Shown: positions 45,201-58,400 of the stretch, piece by piece
Layout of the letters: every line of letters begins with the position of its first letter
Numbering within the stretch: position 1 is the first letter of the stretch
DNA from: Closterium sp. NIES-65
Lineage: Eukaryota > Streptophyta > Zygnematophyceae > Desmidiales > Closteriaceae
Length of the DNA: 64,000 bases
Reading direction: 5' to 3'
NCBI GenBank assembly: GCA_948144175.1
Contig: CANXME010002568.1
Span: 1,487,001 to 1,551,000 of the forward strand
Notes under the pieces: model-generated
Database searches by the model: none
The model's input: only the letters and a program-made list of their open reading frames with translations
What the model was told of the DNA's origin: nothing
Translations under genes and position numbers: made by a program

Positions 45201-48200
45201 ACACGCGCTGCACATAACACATGACACACGCATTGAGGTCGTTTTTTAGGCGCCTCAAAAAAGAGCCCTATGCATCACGCGCTGCACATAACACATGACA
45301 CACACGCACGCACCACATTCGCAGCAGTTGCCCTGAGCTTGACTCATTGCAGTTGAAGCGTGTTCTCAGTGGGGGTGGGGAGGGAGTGCAGTGAACACGG
45401 GGGGCTCGTACCCCTCCACTCCACTCCACTCCACTCCACTCCACTCCACACTACTCCAGCCTTGCAGGTATTGCTGATGCACATACACATGCCACACACA
45501 CCACATTCGCCCATGCACACTCACCACGCTCGCAGCATGGTCCCAGAGAGGAAAGGGCGCCGTGAACATCAGAGGCTTGTGCCCCTCCACCACACTCCAC
45601 CACTCGCACCACCCGATTTCCTTCAAAAAAAGCTGCCCCAATTGCCCTAACTGTGACTTACCGCGCTCGCAGCATGGTCCCAGTGGGGGAAGAGCGCCGT
45701 GAACATGGGGGGCTCGTACCCCTCCACCACTCGCACCACCGTGGTGTCCTTTGACCGCCCTTCCGTTGCTGCCACTCGATCCAAGTAGCGCTGCAATGAG
45801 GGGCCAAAGGAGACAAGATGGGGGCGGAGAGGGTGGAAACAAGGGAGGGTGGACGGACATGGGGGGCTCGTACCCCTCCACCACTCGCACCACCGTGGTG
45901 TCCTTTGACCTCCCCTCCGTTGCTGCACTCGATCCAAGTAGCGCTGCCACAGGGAGAAAGAGGGGAGGGAAGGGTGAGGTAGAGTGAGAGGTGCACCACA
46001 CACATGCAAGTGGGGGGCTCGTACCCCTCCACCACTCGCACCACCGTGGTGTCCTTTGACCTCCCCTCCGCTGCTGCCACTTGGTCTAGATAGCGCTGCC
46101 ACAGGGAGAGGGAGGAAGGGAGGGGCGCGGGAGAGAGACTTGGGAACCCTACCCCGCCTTCAAGTCTTACCAGTATCAACCCCTCATAGACTCACCCTCA
46201 CCAGCGCATAGTTGACTGCCTCTTTTACCAACTCATACGAGCTAGCTACCGCCTTCAACGTCTCTCCACCTTGCAGCACCTCACCAGCGCATAGTTGACT
46301 GCCTCTTTTACCAACTCATACGAGCTAGCTACCGCCTTCAACGTCTCTCCACCTTGCAGCACCTCACCAGCGCATAGTTGACTGCCTCTTTTACCAACTC
46401 ATATGAGCTAGCTACCGCCTTCAACGTCTCTCCACCTTGCAGCACCTCACCAGCGCATAGTTGACTGCCTCTTTTACCAACTCATACGAGCTAGCTACCG
46501 CCTTCAACGTCTCTCCACCTTGCAGCACCTCACCAGCGCATAGTTGACTGCCTCTTTTACCAACTCATACGAGCTAGCTACCGCCTTCAACGTCTCTCCA
46601 CCTTGCAGCACCTCACCAGCGCATAGTTGACTGCCTCTTTTACCAACTCATATGAGCTAGCTACCGCCTTCAACGTCTCTCCACCTTGCAGCACCTCACC
46701 AGCGCATAGTTGACTGCCTCTTTTACCAACTCATACGAGCTAGCTACCCCGCCTTCAACGTCTCTCCACCTTGCAGCACCTCACCAGCGCATAGTTGACT
46801 GCCTCTTTTACCAACTCATACGAGCTAGCTACCGCCTTCAACGTCTCTCCACCTTGCAGCACCTCACCAGCGCATAGTTGACTGCCTCTTTTACCAACTC
46901 ATACGAGCTAGCTACCGCCTTCAACGTCTCACCACCTTGCAGCACCTCACCAGCGCATAGGTGAGTGCTTCTTTTTTCTCCTTGTCAGGTACATTAACCC
47001 CCCCGTCCATGCAAACACCTCTGTGTGTGTGAGCAGCAACTCAAACCACCATGCCACCGCTGTCAACTCATGCCTCGAGCCTTACGATGTCACAACCGTG
47101 TGCCACCCCGCCTTCAACCTCTCACCACCGCTCACGAGGGCATAGTTGAGTGCTTCTTTATTTTACCTGTCTGGTACGTTGACCCCCGTCCATGCAAGCA
47201 CCTCGGTGTGTGTGTCTAGCAGCATCACAAGTGGTTATTGCTTCATGCATTGCGTGTGCACTGTGCACCACCACTACGTCCTTTTAAAAGCGCTACTGTG
47301 TTCAGCTCCTCACTAGCCTCTCAACCCCTCACTAGCCTCTCAACCCCTCACCACCACCTTGCAGCACCTCGCCTCACCACCTTGCAACCACTCACCAGCG
47401 CATAGTTGAGTGCTTCTTTTTTCTCCTTGTCGGGTACGTTGACCCCCGTCCATGCAAACACCTCCGTGTGTGAGTCCAGCAGCATTACAAGTGGCTCAAG
47501 ATTCATGCCTTACAAATGCACCTCACCTCACCACCTTGCACCGCCTCACCACCTTGCACCGCCTCACCACCTTGCACCGCCTCACCACCTTGCAGCACCT
47601 CACCAGCGCATAGTTGAGTGCTTCCTTCTTCTCCCTGTCAGGGACGTTGACCCCCGTCCATGCAAACACCTCCGTGTGAGAGTCCAGCAGCATCACGTCT
47701 TCACTGATCAGATCGTCCTGACTGTACCCCGGCACCTCCAGCACCTGGCAGGTGGGGAGATTCGACGACAAGGGAAGATGTGGCAGTGTTATCAAAGGCC
47801 GATGAGTGTCCAGCCCAGCAGCATCACGTCTTCACTGATCAGATCGTCGTGACTGTGCCCCGGCACCTCCAGCACCTGGCAGGGAATATGAGAGGGGAGC
47901 GGTGAGGATTGAGGCTTTAAGGCTGATGCATCAGACGAGCTCGCAAGCACCTCCACACCTCCGTGTGAGAGTCCAGCAGCATCACGTCTTCACTGATCAG
48001 ATCGTCCTGACTGTGCCCTAGCACCTCCAGCACCTGCACGGTTCGTGGGAGGGCAGATGCCACACGGGGAGGGGAGATGCCACACGGGGAGGGCAGATGC
48101 CACACGGGGAGGGCAGAGAAAGTGGCACAGTATTCAGGTGTGTTAGAGCTGATAAACACCTCCGCATGTAAGCGTCCAGCAGCATCACGTCCTCACTGTC

Positions 48201-49062
48201 CAGATCTTCCTGGCTGTACCCTGGCACCTCCAGCACCTGCAATGGATGGAAGGGGCGGATGGGGAAGGTCACCACAGGGGTTCAGTCTTCAGAGGCGCCT
48301 CAGAGGGAATACGTGTCCCCCGGCTGACTGCACCCAGCAGCATCACATCTTCACTGATCAGATCGCCCTGGCAGTACCGTGGCACCTCCAGCACCTGCAC
48401 AGTGGGGAACGTGGGGAAGAAATGACAGGGAGGGGATGTGAGGTGCCTCGGAAGCAACACGCACCTCCCGGCTGACTGCATCCAGCAAAATCACATCTTC
48501 ATTGATCAGGTCGTCCTGGCAGTACCGTGGCACCTCCAGCACCTGCAGGGTGAGGTGGGGTGGGGCGATGCCACATGGGGAGGGGAGGGCAGGGAGAACG
48601 GCACTGTATTCAGATCTAGCAAGCACCTCACTCAGAAGCTAGGGAGAAGTACCTTGAAGCTGACCAGAACCCCTGACTCTCACTCACCCCCACTATCGTA
48701 CCTTGGAAACCCCTCAAACCCCTTCCCTCTCACAGTCATCATCATCATCATCATCATACCTTGAAGCTGTCGCCACTGCCCGTGACTTGAAACAGCCTGC
48801 CGTCCCGTGCTGCCTCCCTGGCCTCTTTAGAAGCGGGGTACTCCCCCTTGCTGCCCAGATGCTGCCAGAACACGGACGTCTCCTTTCCCTCCACCACTTG
48901 CTTCACCAGCGCGCCGGGCTGTAGACAAGAGGGTAAGAAGGCAGGGGGGAGCCGGAGAGGGAGGCCAAGAGAGGAGCGAATGGGAGAAAATGAGATAACC
49001 ACGGACAGACCACTTGTGCGAGTACCACAAATCAAAGGAGAGGGAATGCAAAGTCATTTGAG

Positions 49063-49155
<93 letters not shown>

Positions 49156-49374
49156 GAGGGGGGGCCTGGGGCTGGGGTAGTGCGGGGTTAGCTGTTGTTT
49201 TGCTGTAGCCTTGCTGTGAGATTGCTGTAGCCTTACCATGTGTGTACCTTGCTGACATTAATACCAAGGACCGTTCGAGAGAAGAGGGGTGAGTTGATGG
49301 GCTTATGGTATTGAGGTTATCATGGATAGAACTGCATGTCTGTACCCCTGCTGAATTAATACAACGGACCATTT

Positions 49375-49471
<97 letters not shown>

Positions 49472-52400
49472 ACAGATTGAGAGAAGACAGAGGGCAACCC
49501 AAGCCGACTTTTGAGTCGACTCAAAACTCGACTCATTACACGAAGACAGAGGGCAACCCAAGCAAGATTATCACCTTGATCCATTTCGAGACGTCTCAAA
49601 AAATGTTATTACCTTGATGAATTTGGCAGCAGCAGCGACAACATCCTTGTCAGCCGCACTGCTGCTAGGCATGATCATAGTGCCCCGGCGGGTCGGGTCG
49701 ACCCGACCCGACCCAGGTTTTGACCCGGGTCGGGTCAGGGATTTTGACGCGCTGACCCGGCCGGGTCGGGTCGACTCGAGACCCGAAACCGGGTCGGGTC
49801 GGGTCGGGTCGGGTCGGATTCCGACCCGACGTTGCACCCGACTCGGTTTCGGGTATCGCGCCCTAAGTCGGGTAGAGTAATTGGCCTGACCCGACATTTC
49901 CCCTCTCAACAAATCGAAGAAAAGCAGATCGCGAAGTCAATGTCTAGGGTTTCTTTGTTCCCTCGACGTTGACATCGATCTGCAATACCTAGGTAGCTAG
50001 CAAGCAATATTTCTCAAGCACTACTACTCTCTAAACCTGCGCCAATGTTTAGGAACACCAATACTAATGTTTCCATGTTGGCGTAAGGGTTTTTAACCTA
50101 GCGCGACCAGGCCTAGATGTTCGATTTTATAGTAGTAGTTATTCTTAGCTCTCACAAGCGACTAAATTCTGGCCCCGCGTTCTAATGGCCCCCTGCGCGC
50201 CTACCAGGCCCGCATCAATAGGGACGCGACCCCCATAGTCTAGGGCTGCGCACTTCCTCTAACGTCGCGACTCCACTTTAAGCAAACGTTCAATCTTTGC
50301 AACACTGGACAGTAGTAAGGAGAACCTCTTACACTGCATATGGGGTTCTGGCCCGACCCGACCCGACCCGGCCCCTACCCGACCCGACCCGGGGGCGGGT
50401 CACGCCTGACCCGGCACCCGATACCCGGGTCAGGCCAGGATTCCTAGAAGTTCCGACCCGACCCGACCCGACCCGGAACCCGGCTGGCCCGCCCAAGTCG
50501 GGTCGGGTCGGGTCGGGCCTAATGATCATGCCTGACTGCTGCCACAGATAACTCTGGGATGTTTCACCTCGACTAGATAGATTTCATATTAAGTAGAAAA
50601 AACATCACCTTGATAATCTCGGCCGCAGCTGCCACAGCATCCTTGTCTGCCGCACTGCTGCCATTGCCAAGCCACAAAAACGGGCTGGACGGCGTCTGCA
50701 GCAAGAAGCAATCCTCTGAGTTCAGCGACTTGGCCACTGGATCCATCTGAACCGCTTTGAACAGCGCTGCACCACCCGCGCCAGTAGATGCCGCCCCCCG
50801 GGCACGCACGCGGAAAAGAGCCACGCCTGCCGGGTCGTATGTGTCGTCGGAGCCGCCCTGGGCGGCGATCTTCGCCTTGTAGCTCGCACTGCTGCCGCCC
50901 TGGTTGGGTGGAGTTGGTAGGGTTTGACAGGTGTGCGGCGGCAGGCAGGGGAGTAGACGGATGGGTGGGATGGTGTGGCATGGAATTGACAGGACAGGCA
51001 GTAGGGGGGTTTCCCATAAAATTCACACTTGGAGATCAAAAGTTGGGTGTGGAGATGGATGGGTGTCCCTCCCAACCTCGTTTCTTTTCTTAAGCCAAAA
51101 ATCGGAGCTTGGCATTCAAATCGACTCGGGATGAGCACGATGACTTTACCTTCATAGAGTTTGAGAATTCCCAGAAGTGATTGATTCGGCCTTACCTTGA
51201 GAAAGAAGAGGTGTGCCTTAAACAAGGAGAGCAACAAGGAGAGGTGTGAAGTGAGACGGTTCCCATGTGCCTACAATATTCATCCTGCCTTGTATATCCA
51301 TCTTGAATCGACTCCAACCAGGCCAGGCCTTACCTTGAGGAAGAAGAGATGGGTTCTGAACAAGGAGACGAACTGCTCGGGTTCCCTCCCCTGCACCACC
51401 CGCACCTGTCAAGTTGAAAGGCCAAGGGGGAGGCGGGCAGGGAGGGGAGGGGATGCAAAAGAGGTAAGGGAGAGGAAGGCAGATGGGTAAGAGAGGAAGG
51501 CAGATGGGTAAGAGAGGAAGGCAGATGGGTAAGAGAGGAAGGCAGATGGGTAAGAGAGGAAGGCAGATGGGTAAGAGAGGAACAGTTAAGGGAGAAGCCA
51601 TCAAGGGAGAAGCCATCAAGGGAGAAGCCATCAAGGGAGAAGCCATCAAGGGAGAAGCCATCAAGGGAGAAGCCATCAAGGGAGAAGCCATCAAGGGAGA
51701 AGCCATCAAGGGAGAAGCCAGTGAGTGAGTGGGTTGGATTGGAGGCAGTGGGTGGGTGGGTTACTAGACAGACAGACAAACAGACACCACATGGCACATA
51801 CCAGAGTGGCGTTGCCTCTGAGAGCGTCGACTGCCCTCTTAGCAACACCAAGAGCAGACGTGCGCTCCTCCTGAGTGCTGTCTCGGCCCATCCACAGGAA
51901 CACCACGTATTCAAGCGTGCGACAACTGTCCTTGTGGCCACAGCAAGAGCCGACGTGCGCTCCTCCTGAGTGCTGTCTCGACCCACCCACAGGAACACCA
52001 CGTACTGAAACTTGCCCTCGCTTACACCTCACATCAGTACCCTGTTACCGGGCACACACTGCATGCGTGCGTACATACATACCAGAGTGGCGTTTCCTCT
52101 CAGTGCGTCTACTGTCCTTGTAGCAACACCAAGAGCAGACGTGCGTTCCTCCTGAGTGCTGTCGCGGCCCACCCACAGGAACACCACGTATTCGAACTTG
52201 CGGTCGCGCGTGAAGGTGTATTGCACAACGTAGCAGTCGCCGCTGTGGAACCGCCCCATGTCCTCTGCTGCTACTAGGGTCTTGTTGCTGCCGTTCACCC
52301 TCCACACCTGCTTCACAGAGAGGGGAGGAGGGTGGGCAAGTAAAGAAGAAGACAACTTATCTACATTCAACTGCCACACCTGCTTCTTAAGGAGGGGAGG

Positions 52401-55400
52401 ACGGAGAAGATTTTGGTCAGAAAGCAGCGTAGTTGCTCGGCTGCAAGAGGAGCTCGGCTGCAAGAGGAGCTGCATGTGGTGGAATGGAACTGCTGCTCCT
52501 ATTGCAATTATGGAAATGCTCCTATTGCAATTATGGAAATGCTCCTATTGCAATTATGAAAATGCTCCTATCGCAATTATGGAAATGCTCCTACCGCAAT
52601 TATGGAAATGCTCCTATCCCCCAGTTATGGCAATGCTCCTATTGCAATTATGGAAATGCTCCTATTGCAATTATGGAAATGCTCCTACTGCAATTATGGA
52701 AATGCTCCTATCGCAATTGTGGAAATGCTCCTATCCCCCAGTTATGGCAATGCTCCTATTGCAATTATGGAAATGCTCCTATTACAATTATGGAAATGCT
52801 CCTATTGCAATTATGGAAATGCTCCTATTGCAATTATGGAAATGCTCCGATTGCAATTATGGAAATGCTCCTAATGCAAATCGCAAATATGGCAATGCTC
52901 CTATCCCAATTATGGAAATGCTCCTATCATCAAACTGAATAGATGAGGGTGGCAACTCTGTTGCTTCCCTCATGCCATGGAAATGGAACGACTTGCAATA
53001 CGCTTCAATGAACTGAGACGATGGACTGAGGCGCCTCAAAAGTCATGCGATGGAAATGGAACGACTTGCAAGACGCTTCAAAATTCCCTTTTGAGAATTC
53101 TCTTTTGAGAGTCACTTTTGAGAACTCTCAAGACGCTTCGAAATTCCCTTTTCAGAATTCTCTTTTGAGAGTCACTTCTGAGAATTCTCAAGACGCTTCA
53201 AAATTCCCTCCATAGCAGCACAGCACTTGCCTCCTCTGGTCTACCTCTCCCCCCCCCTTCGCTCTCACTATCCGCCTCCTTGCCTCACCTTCATCTCGCC
53301 AGCAACATCAGCGAGAGGAGGCGGTGGCGGCTCTGCTGCCCCTGCTGCTAGTTGTTTTTTTTTATTCCCAGAAACTGACTAGTCTTTCTTTACCACACCC
53401 CCCACTCACCAATTCCCTTTTTCTTGCCTCGTCCTCACCTTCATCTCCCCGGCAACATCAGCGAGAGGAGGCGGTGGCGGCTCTGCTGCCCCTGCTGCTG
53501 CCTGCGGCCCCCTCCCCACTGCCTTGTCCACCATGCCTGACTGCCGCAGCATGGCTGTTGGGGGAGGGGAGAGATGGAAAAAGGAGGGGGGAAGGTGGTG
53601 GGGTGGGGAGAGGCGTGGTTGGGTTCTAATGCACACAAGTGCCTCTGCTGCTGCCACTTCTGCACCCACCCCTGCCCAAAACTGCCTTGTATCCAACTGC
53701 CAGCGCATGGCAAGCAGTTGGAGACAGGGGGCAAGGCAAGCAGCTTTGGCAAGCAGCTCTGGCACGAGACAGAGCTGCTTGCCACACCTGCGCCCCGCAG
53801 AGGGATGGAGGTTCGAGTGGCTGCTGTTACGCTGAGGTGCTTTTGCAGGGTGTAATGGATGGAATGGATGGAATCATCTCAAAGAACCTCACCTGCGCCC
53901 TGCTCCTCTGCTCTCCTCTCCGCTCGCCTTTGAGCTTGCTGGCCCTGCCTTCCCACCGCTCATGCGTGTCAGTGTCACGAGCACCGATGGGATAGAAGGA
54001 TGGTTGGTGGTTGATGATACAAATGTCTTTAGAGACACCTCAAGAGCCCGCCTCCCCTCTCACCTTTGAGCTTGCTGGCGCCTCCCTCCCCACCGCCCAT
54101 CACAGGGGCGAGAGGCCACTCTGCAAAGGCCGCCTTGAAGGCTGCTGTCTCGCCTCGCTCACTCATGCGTGTCACTAGCACTGAGGGGGGGCGGCTGGAC
54201 ATATGCGCCTGGTATGTAGTAGGGACGGGGAAGGTGGGTGGGGTGGGTCTTGAGTGGGCAGTCTACAAGCATGACTGAGTGGGCCTTGAAGGCTGCTGTC
54301 TCGCCTCGCTCACTCATGCGCGTCACTAGCACTGAGGGGGGGCGGCTGGACATATGCGCCTGGTGGAAGGTAGGGACGGGGAAGGGAGGAAGGAAGGGAG
54401 GTGGGGGGAGGGGGGAATGGGGGGAAAGGGGGGGAAGGTGAGGGCTTGTTGAATGGACAGATTACAAGCAGGGATGAGCGAGGCTTGAAGGAGAAGCACT
54501 CAATCAAACCACACTCTCACTCTTCTTCACACCACACTCACCCTCACGCTGCTCACTTCTCACACCATTCACTCACTCAACCCACCCTCACAGTCCTCGT
54601 ACCACTCCCCCTCACACCAGTCCTCCTCCACTCCTCGCACCACTCCCCCTCACACCACTCCACTCCCCCTCACACCACTCCTCACACCACTCCTCACACC
54701 ACTCCTCACACCACTCCTCCACTCCTCACACCACTCCTCACACCACTCCTCCACTCCTCACGCCACTCCTCACGCCACTCCTCACGCCACTCCTCCTCAC
54801 ACCACTCCCACCTCACACTGCTCACCTCTGCAGCCACACAGGCCGCCCGCCTGTCAGGAACGGTGCTGAGCTGCCAAAACCCTCACGAGTCACACCACTC
54901 ACTCACACCCCCTCCACTCACTCATACCCTCACGAGTCACACCACTCACTCATTCCCACTCACACCACTTTCCCTCACACCACTCACCTCTGCAGCCACA
55001 CAGGCCGCCCGCCTGTCAAGCACGGTGCTGAGCTTCCCGAACCACACAAAGAGGTTCGGGCCCGTGTCAAGCAGGTAGCACTTGCTGCTCTCAAGCAGAT
55101 TCTTCTTGAGAGGCGCCTTGGCTTGCTCTTGCAGACCGCTGGAGGTGACGCTGGAGAGGAGTAGGGAGAGAAAACGGGGAAGGGGGAAAGGGAGGAGCAA
55201 TTGGCAAAGCAAACCACAAAGGTGGTGTGGCACTTGCTGCTCTCCAGCCGACTATTCTTGAGAGGCGCCTTGGCTTGCTCCTGCAGGCCGCTGGAAGTGA
55301 CGCTGGAAGGGAGTAGGGAGAGAAAGGCGGGAGGGGGGTAAGGGAGAGAAAGTTGGGGAAACAAAGGAACATGGTAGCACTTGCTGCTCTCCAGCCGACT

Positions 55401-58400
55401 CTTCTTGAGAGGCGCCTTGGCTTGCTCCTGCAAACTGCTGGCAGTGACGGGGTGGAAAGGGGGGAACAAGTGGTAGATCACACTGCCAGGAAGGAAAAAC
55501 TGACTCTGGCATGCATGCACGCACGCACACACACACGCACACACACACGCACACACACACGCACACACACATGCATGTGCACTCACGGGTAAGGAGTGGG
55601 AGGCAAAGCGGCGGCATATACGACTAGGTATATTCAGTGGCATAACACAAGCACACATGTGCACTCACAGGTAGAGCGTGGGCGGCACGGCCTTGGCCTC
55701 CACATCGTCCTCACTGACACTCTTCTTGGCGATGGGAGCAAAACAAAGAAGTGGTATTCCCTACCTTCTGGGTAGGTACATACCCACAAGCAACCACACA
55801 TGTGCGCTCACAGGTAGAGCGTGGGCGGCACAGCCTTGGCCTCCACATCGTCCTCACTGACACTCTTCTTGGCGATGGGAGCAAAACAAAGAAGTGGTAT
55901 TCCCTACCTTCTGGGTAGGTACATACCCACAAGCAACCACACATGTGCGCTCACAGGTAGAGCGTGGGCGGCACAGCCTTGGCCTCCACATCGTCCTCAC
56001 TGACACTCTTCTTGGCGATGGGAGCAAAACAAAGAAGTGGTATTCCCTACCTTCTGGGTAGGTACATACCCACAAGCAACCACACATGTGCGCTCACAGG
56101 TAGAGCGTGGGCGGCACAGCCTTGGCCTCCACATCGTCCTCACTGACACTCTTCTTGGCGATGGGAGCAAAACAAAGAAGTGGTATTCCCTACCTTCTGG
56201 GTAGGTACATACCCACAAGCAACCACACATGTGCGCTCACAGGTAGAGCGTGGGCGGCACAGCCTTGGCCTCCACATCGTCCTCACTGACACTCTTCTTG
56301 GCGATGGGAGCAAAACAAAGAAGTGGTATTCCCTACCTTCTGGGTAGGTACATACCCACAAGCAACCACACATGTGCGCTCACAGGTAGAGCGTGGGCGG
56401 CACAGCCTTGGCCTCCACATCGTCCTCACTGACACTCTTCTTGGCGATGGGAGCAAAACAAAGAAGTGGTATTCCCTACCTTCTGGGTAGGTACATACCC
56501 ACAAGCAACCACACATGTGCGCTCACAGGTAGAGCGTGGGCGGCACAGCCTTGGCCTCCACATCGTCCTCACTGACACTCTTCTTGGCGATGGGAGCAAA
56601 ACAAAGAAGTGGTATTCCCTACCTTCTGGGTAGGTACATACCCACAAGCAACCACACATGTGCGCTCACAGGTAGAGCGTGGGCGGCACGGCCTTGGCCT
56701 CCACATCGTCCTCACTGACACTCTTCTTGGCGATGGGAGCAAAACAAAGAAGTGGTATTCCCTACCTTCTGGGTAGGTACATACCCACAAGCAACCACAC
56801 ATGTGCGCTCACAGGTAGAGCGTGGGCGGCACGGCCTTGGCCTCCACATTGTCCTCACTGACACTCTTCTTGGCGATGGGTGCAAAGACGTGGCAGGCAT
56901 ATACTAGCTACACACACACACGCACAGGGACACACACACTGCGCTGAACTCACAGGTAGAGCGTGGGCGGCACTGCCTTAGCCTCTATGTCGTCCTCACT
57001 CGCACTCTTCTTGGCGATGGGAGCAAAGCCGCCAAAGAGGTCCCAGAACTCGCTGGAGCTCGCATCGTCCGCCTTGCCGTCATCTGGAGGAGAGGAAGAG
57101 GAAGGGGAGGGAGGAGGGAGGCAGAGCATGGAGAGAAGCAGGGGGAGGGGCGTGCAACTCTTCTTGGCGATGGGAGCAAAGCCGCCAAAGAGGTCCCAGA
57201 ACTCGCTCGAGCTGGCGTCGTCCACCTTGCCATCGTCTGCGATGTAAAACGAGGGGACGGGATGCGGAAAAAGGGGGGTGGGGAGGCGGAAAAAGGGGGG
57301 GTGGGGAGGCGGAACAGGGGGCATGGGGAGGCGGAACAGGGGGGGTGGGGAGGCGGAACAGGGGGGGTGAGGAGGGCAGGAAGGATATGTCAATCCAAAA
57401 CCCTCAAACCTGAAACCCAAAAAATACTAAACCCTGACCAGCACAGAGAGTGGCGACTGGCGCTTGAGCAGCAGAGTGGCATCGGTGGCTCGAACTCGTT
57501 CCTGCTCTCAGGAGGCAGCAGCTAAGGCGCACTTCCAAGCAGCTGAGTGGAGTCGGTGTTTGAAAATTCTCAAAAAGGAGTCGGTGGCACACAATGGGCT
57601 TACCTGCAACCGCACCAGCTCACCTTGAACAGCAGCACAGGCTTACCAATCACAGCGACGGGCATGCTGCCGTTAGGTGACTGGCTCTTGAGCAGGAGAG
57701 TGGCGTCGGCGGCTCGAATGCGCTCCTGTTTGGCGACATTGGCACCGTTGAACTGGTAGAGCTTGGAGGGCGCTTGCAGCACAAACACGTCTGAGTGGTT
57801 CAGGAAGGAGCGCGCGAAAGGCACCTGTGGGATGGGACGCAGAGGGAGGGGTATCGGATGAGGGGTGGAGGCACACTCAACGGGGAAATTTGGGGTGAAG
57901 AGCTTGGAGGGCGCTTGCAGCACAAACACGTCCGAGTGGTTCAGGGAGGAGCGCGCAAAAGCGACCTGGGATGGGGAAAGCTCAAAGAAAAATCGTTTAG
58001 TGAGAACGCCTGGCCCCTTTCCCCCACGAGGGGGATGATGCAGGGGCGTAAGTAAGACAGGAACTGCAGCGACTCGTGCTGGAACTGTGCCATACCCACC
58101 TGACCTGATGCTAGTCCCACTATCGGTGCAACTTTCGGTGAGATTTCTCCTGCCTCTCACCTGTCGCACGTGCAGGAACTGTCTGCCTTTTAACCTGGTA
58201 CAGCCTCGGCTCTCCCCACTCGCCCCGTCCGCAATGGGGATAATGCAAGGGCGGAAGTAGGACAGGGAGAGCGGCGACTCGTGCCCTGCTGCTAGCCCTC
58301 CTCTTCCCAACCACCCATTGTGAGACCCCCTCACTCACCTGTCGCACGTGCAGGAACCGTCTCCCCTTGACCTGGTACAGCCTCGGCTCCCCAGTTGGCC

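Noticed and set aside
55669..56953. CRISPR-like array
   Set aside because: No spacer variation; units are uniform and contain villin coding sequence. The genome is eukaryotic.
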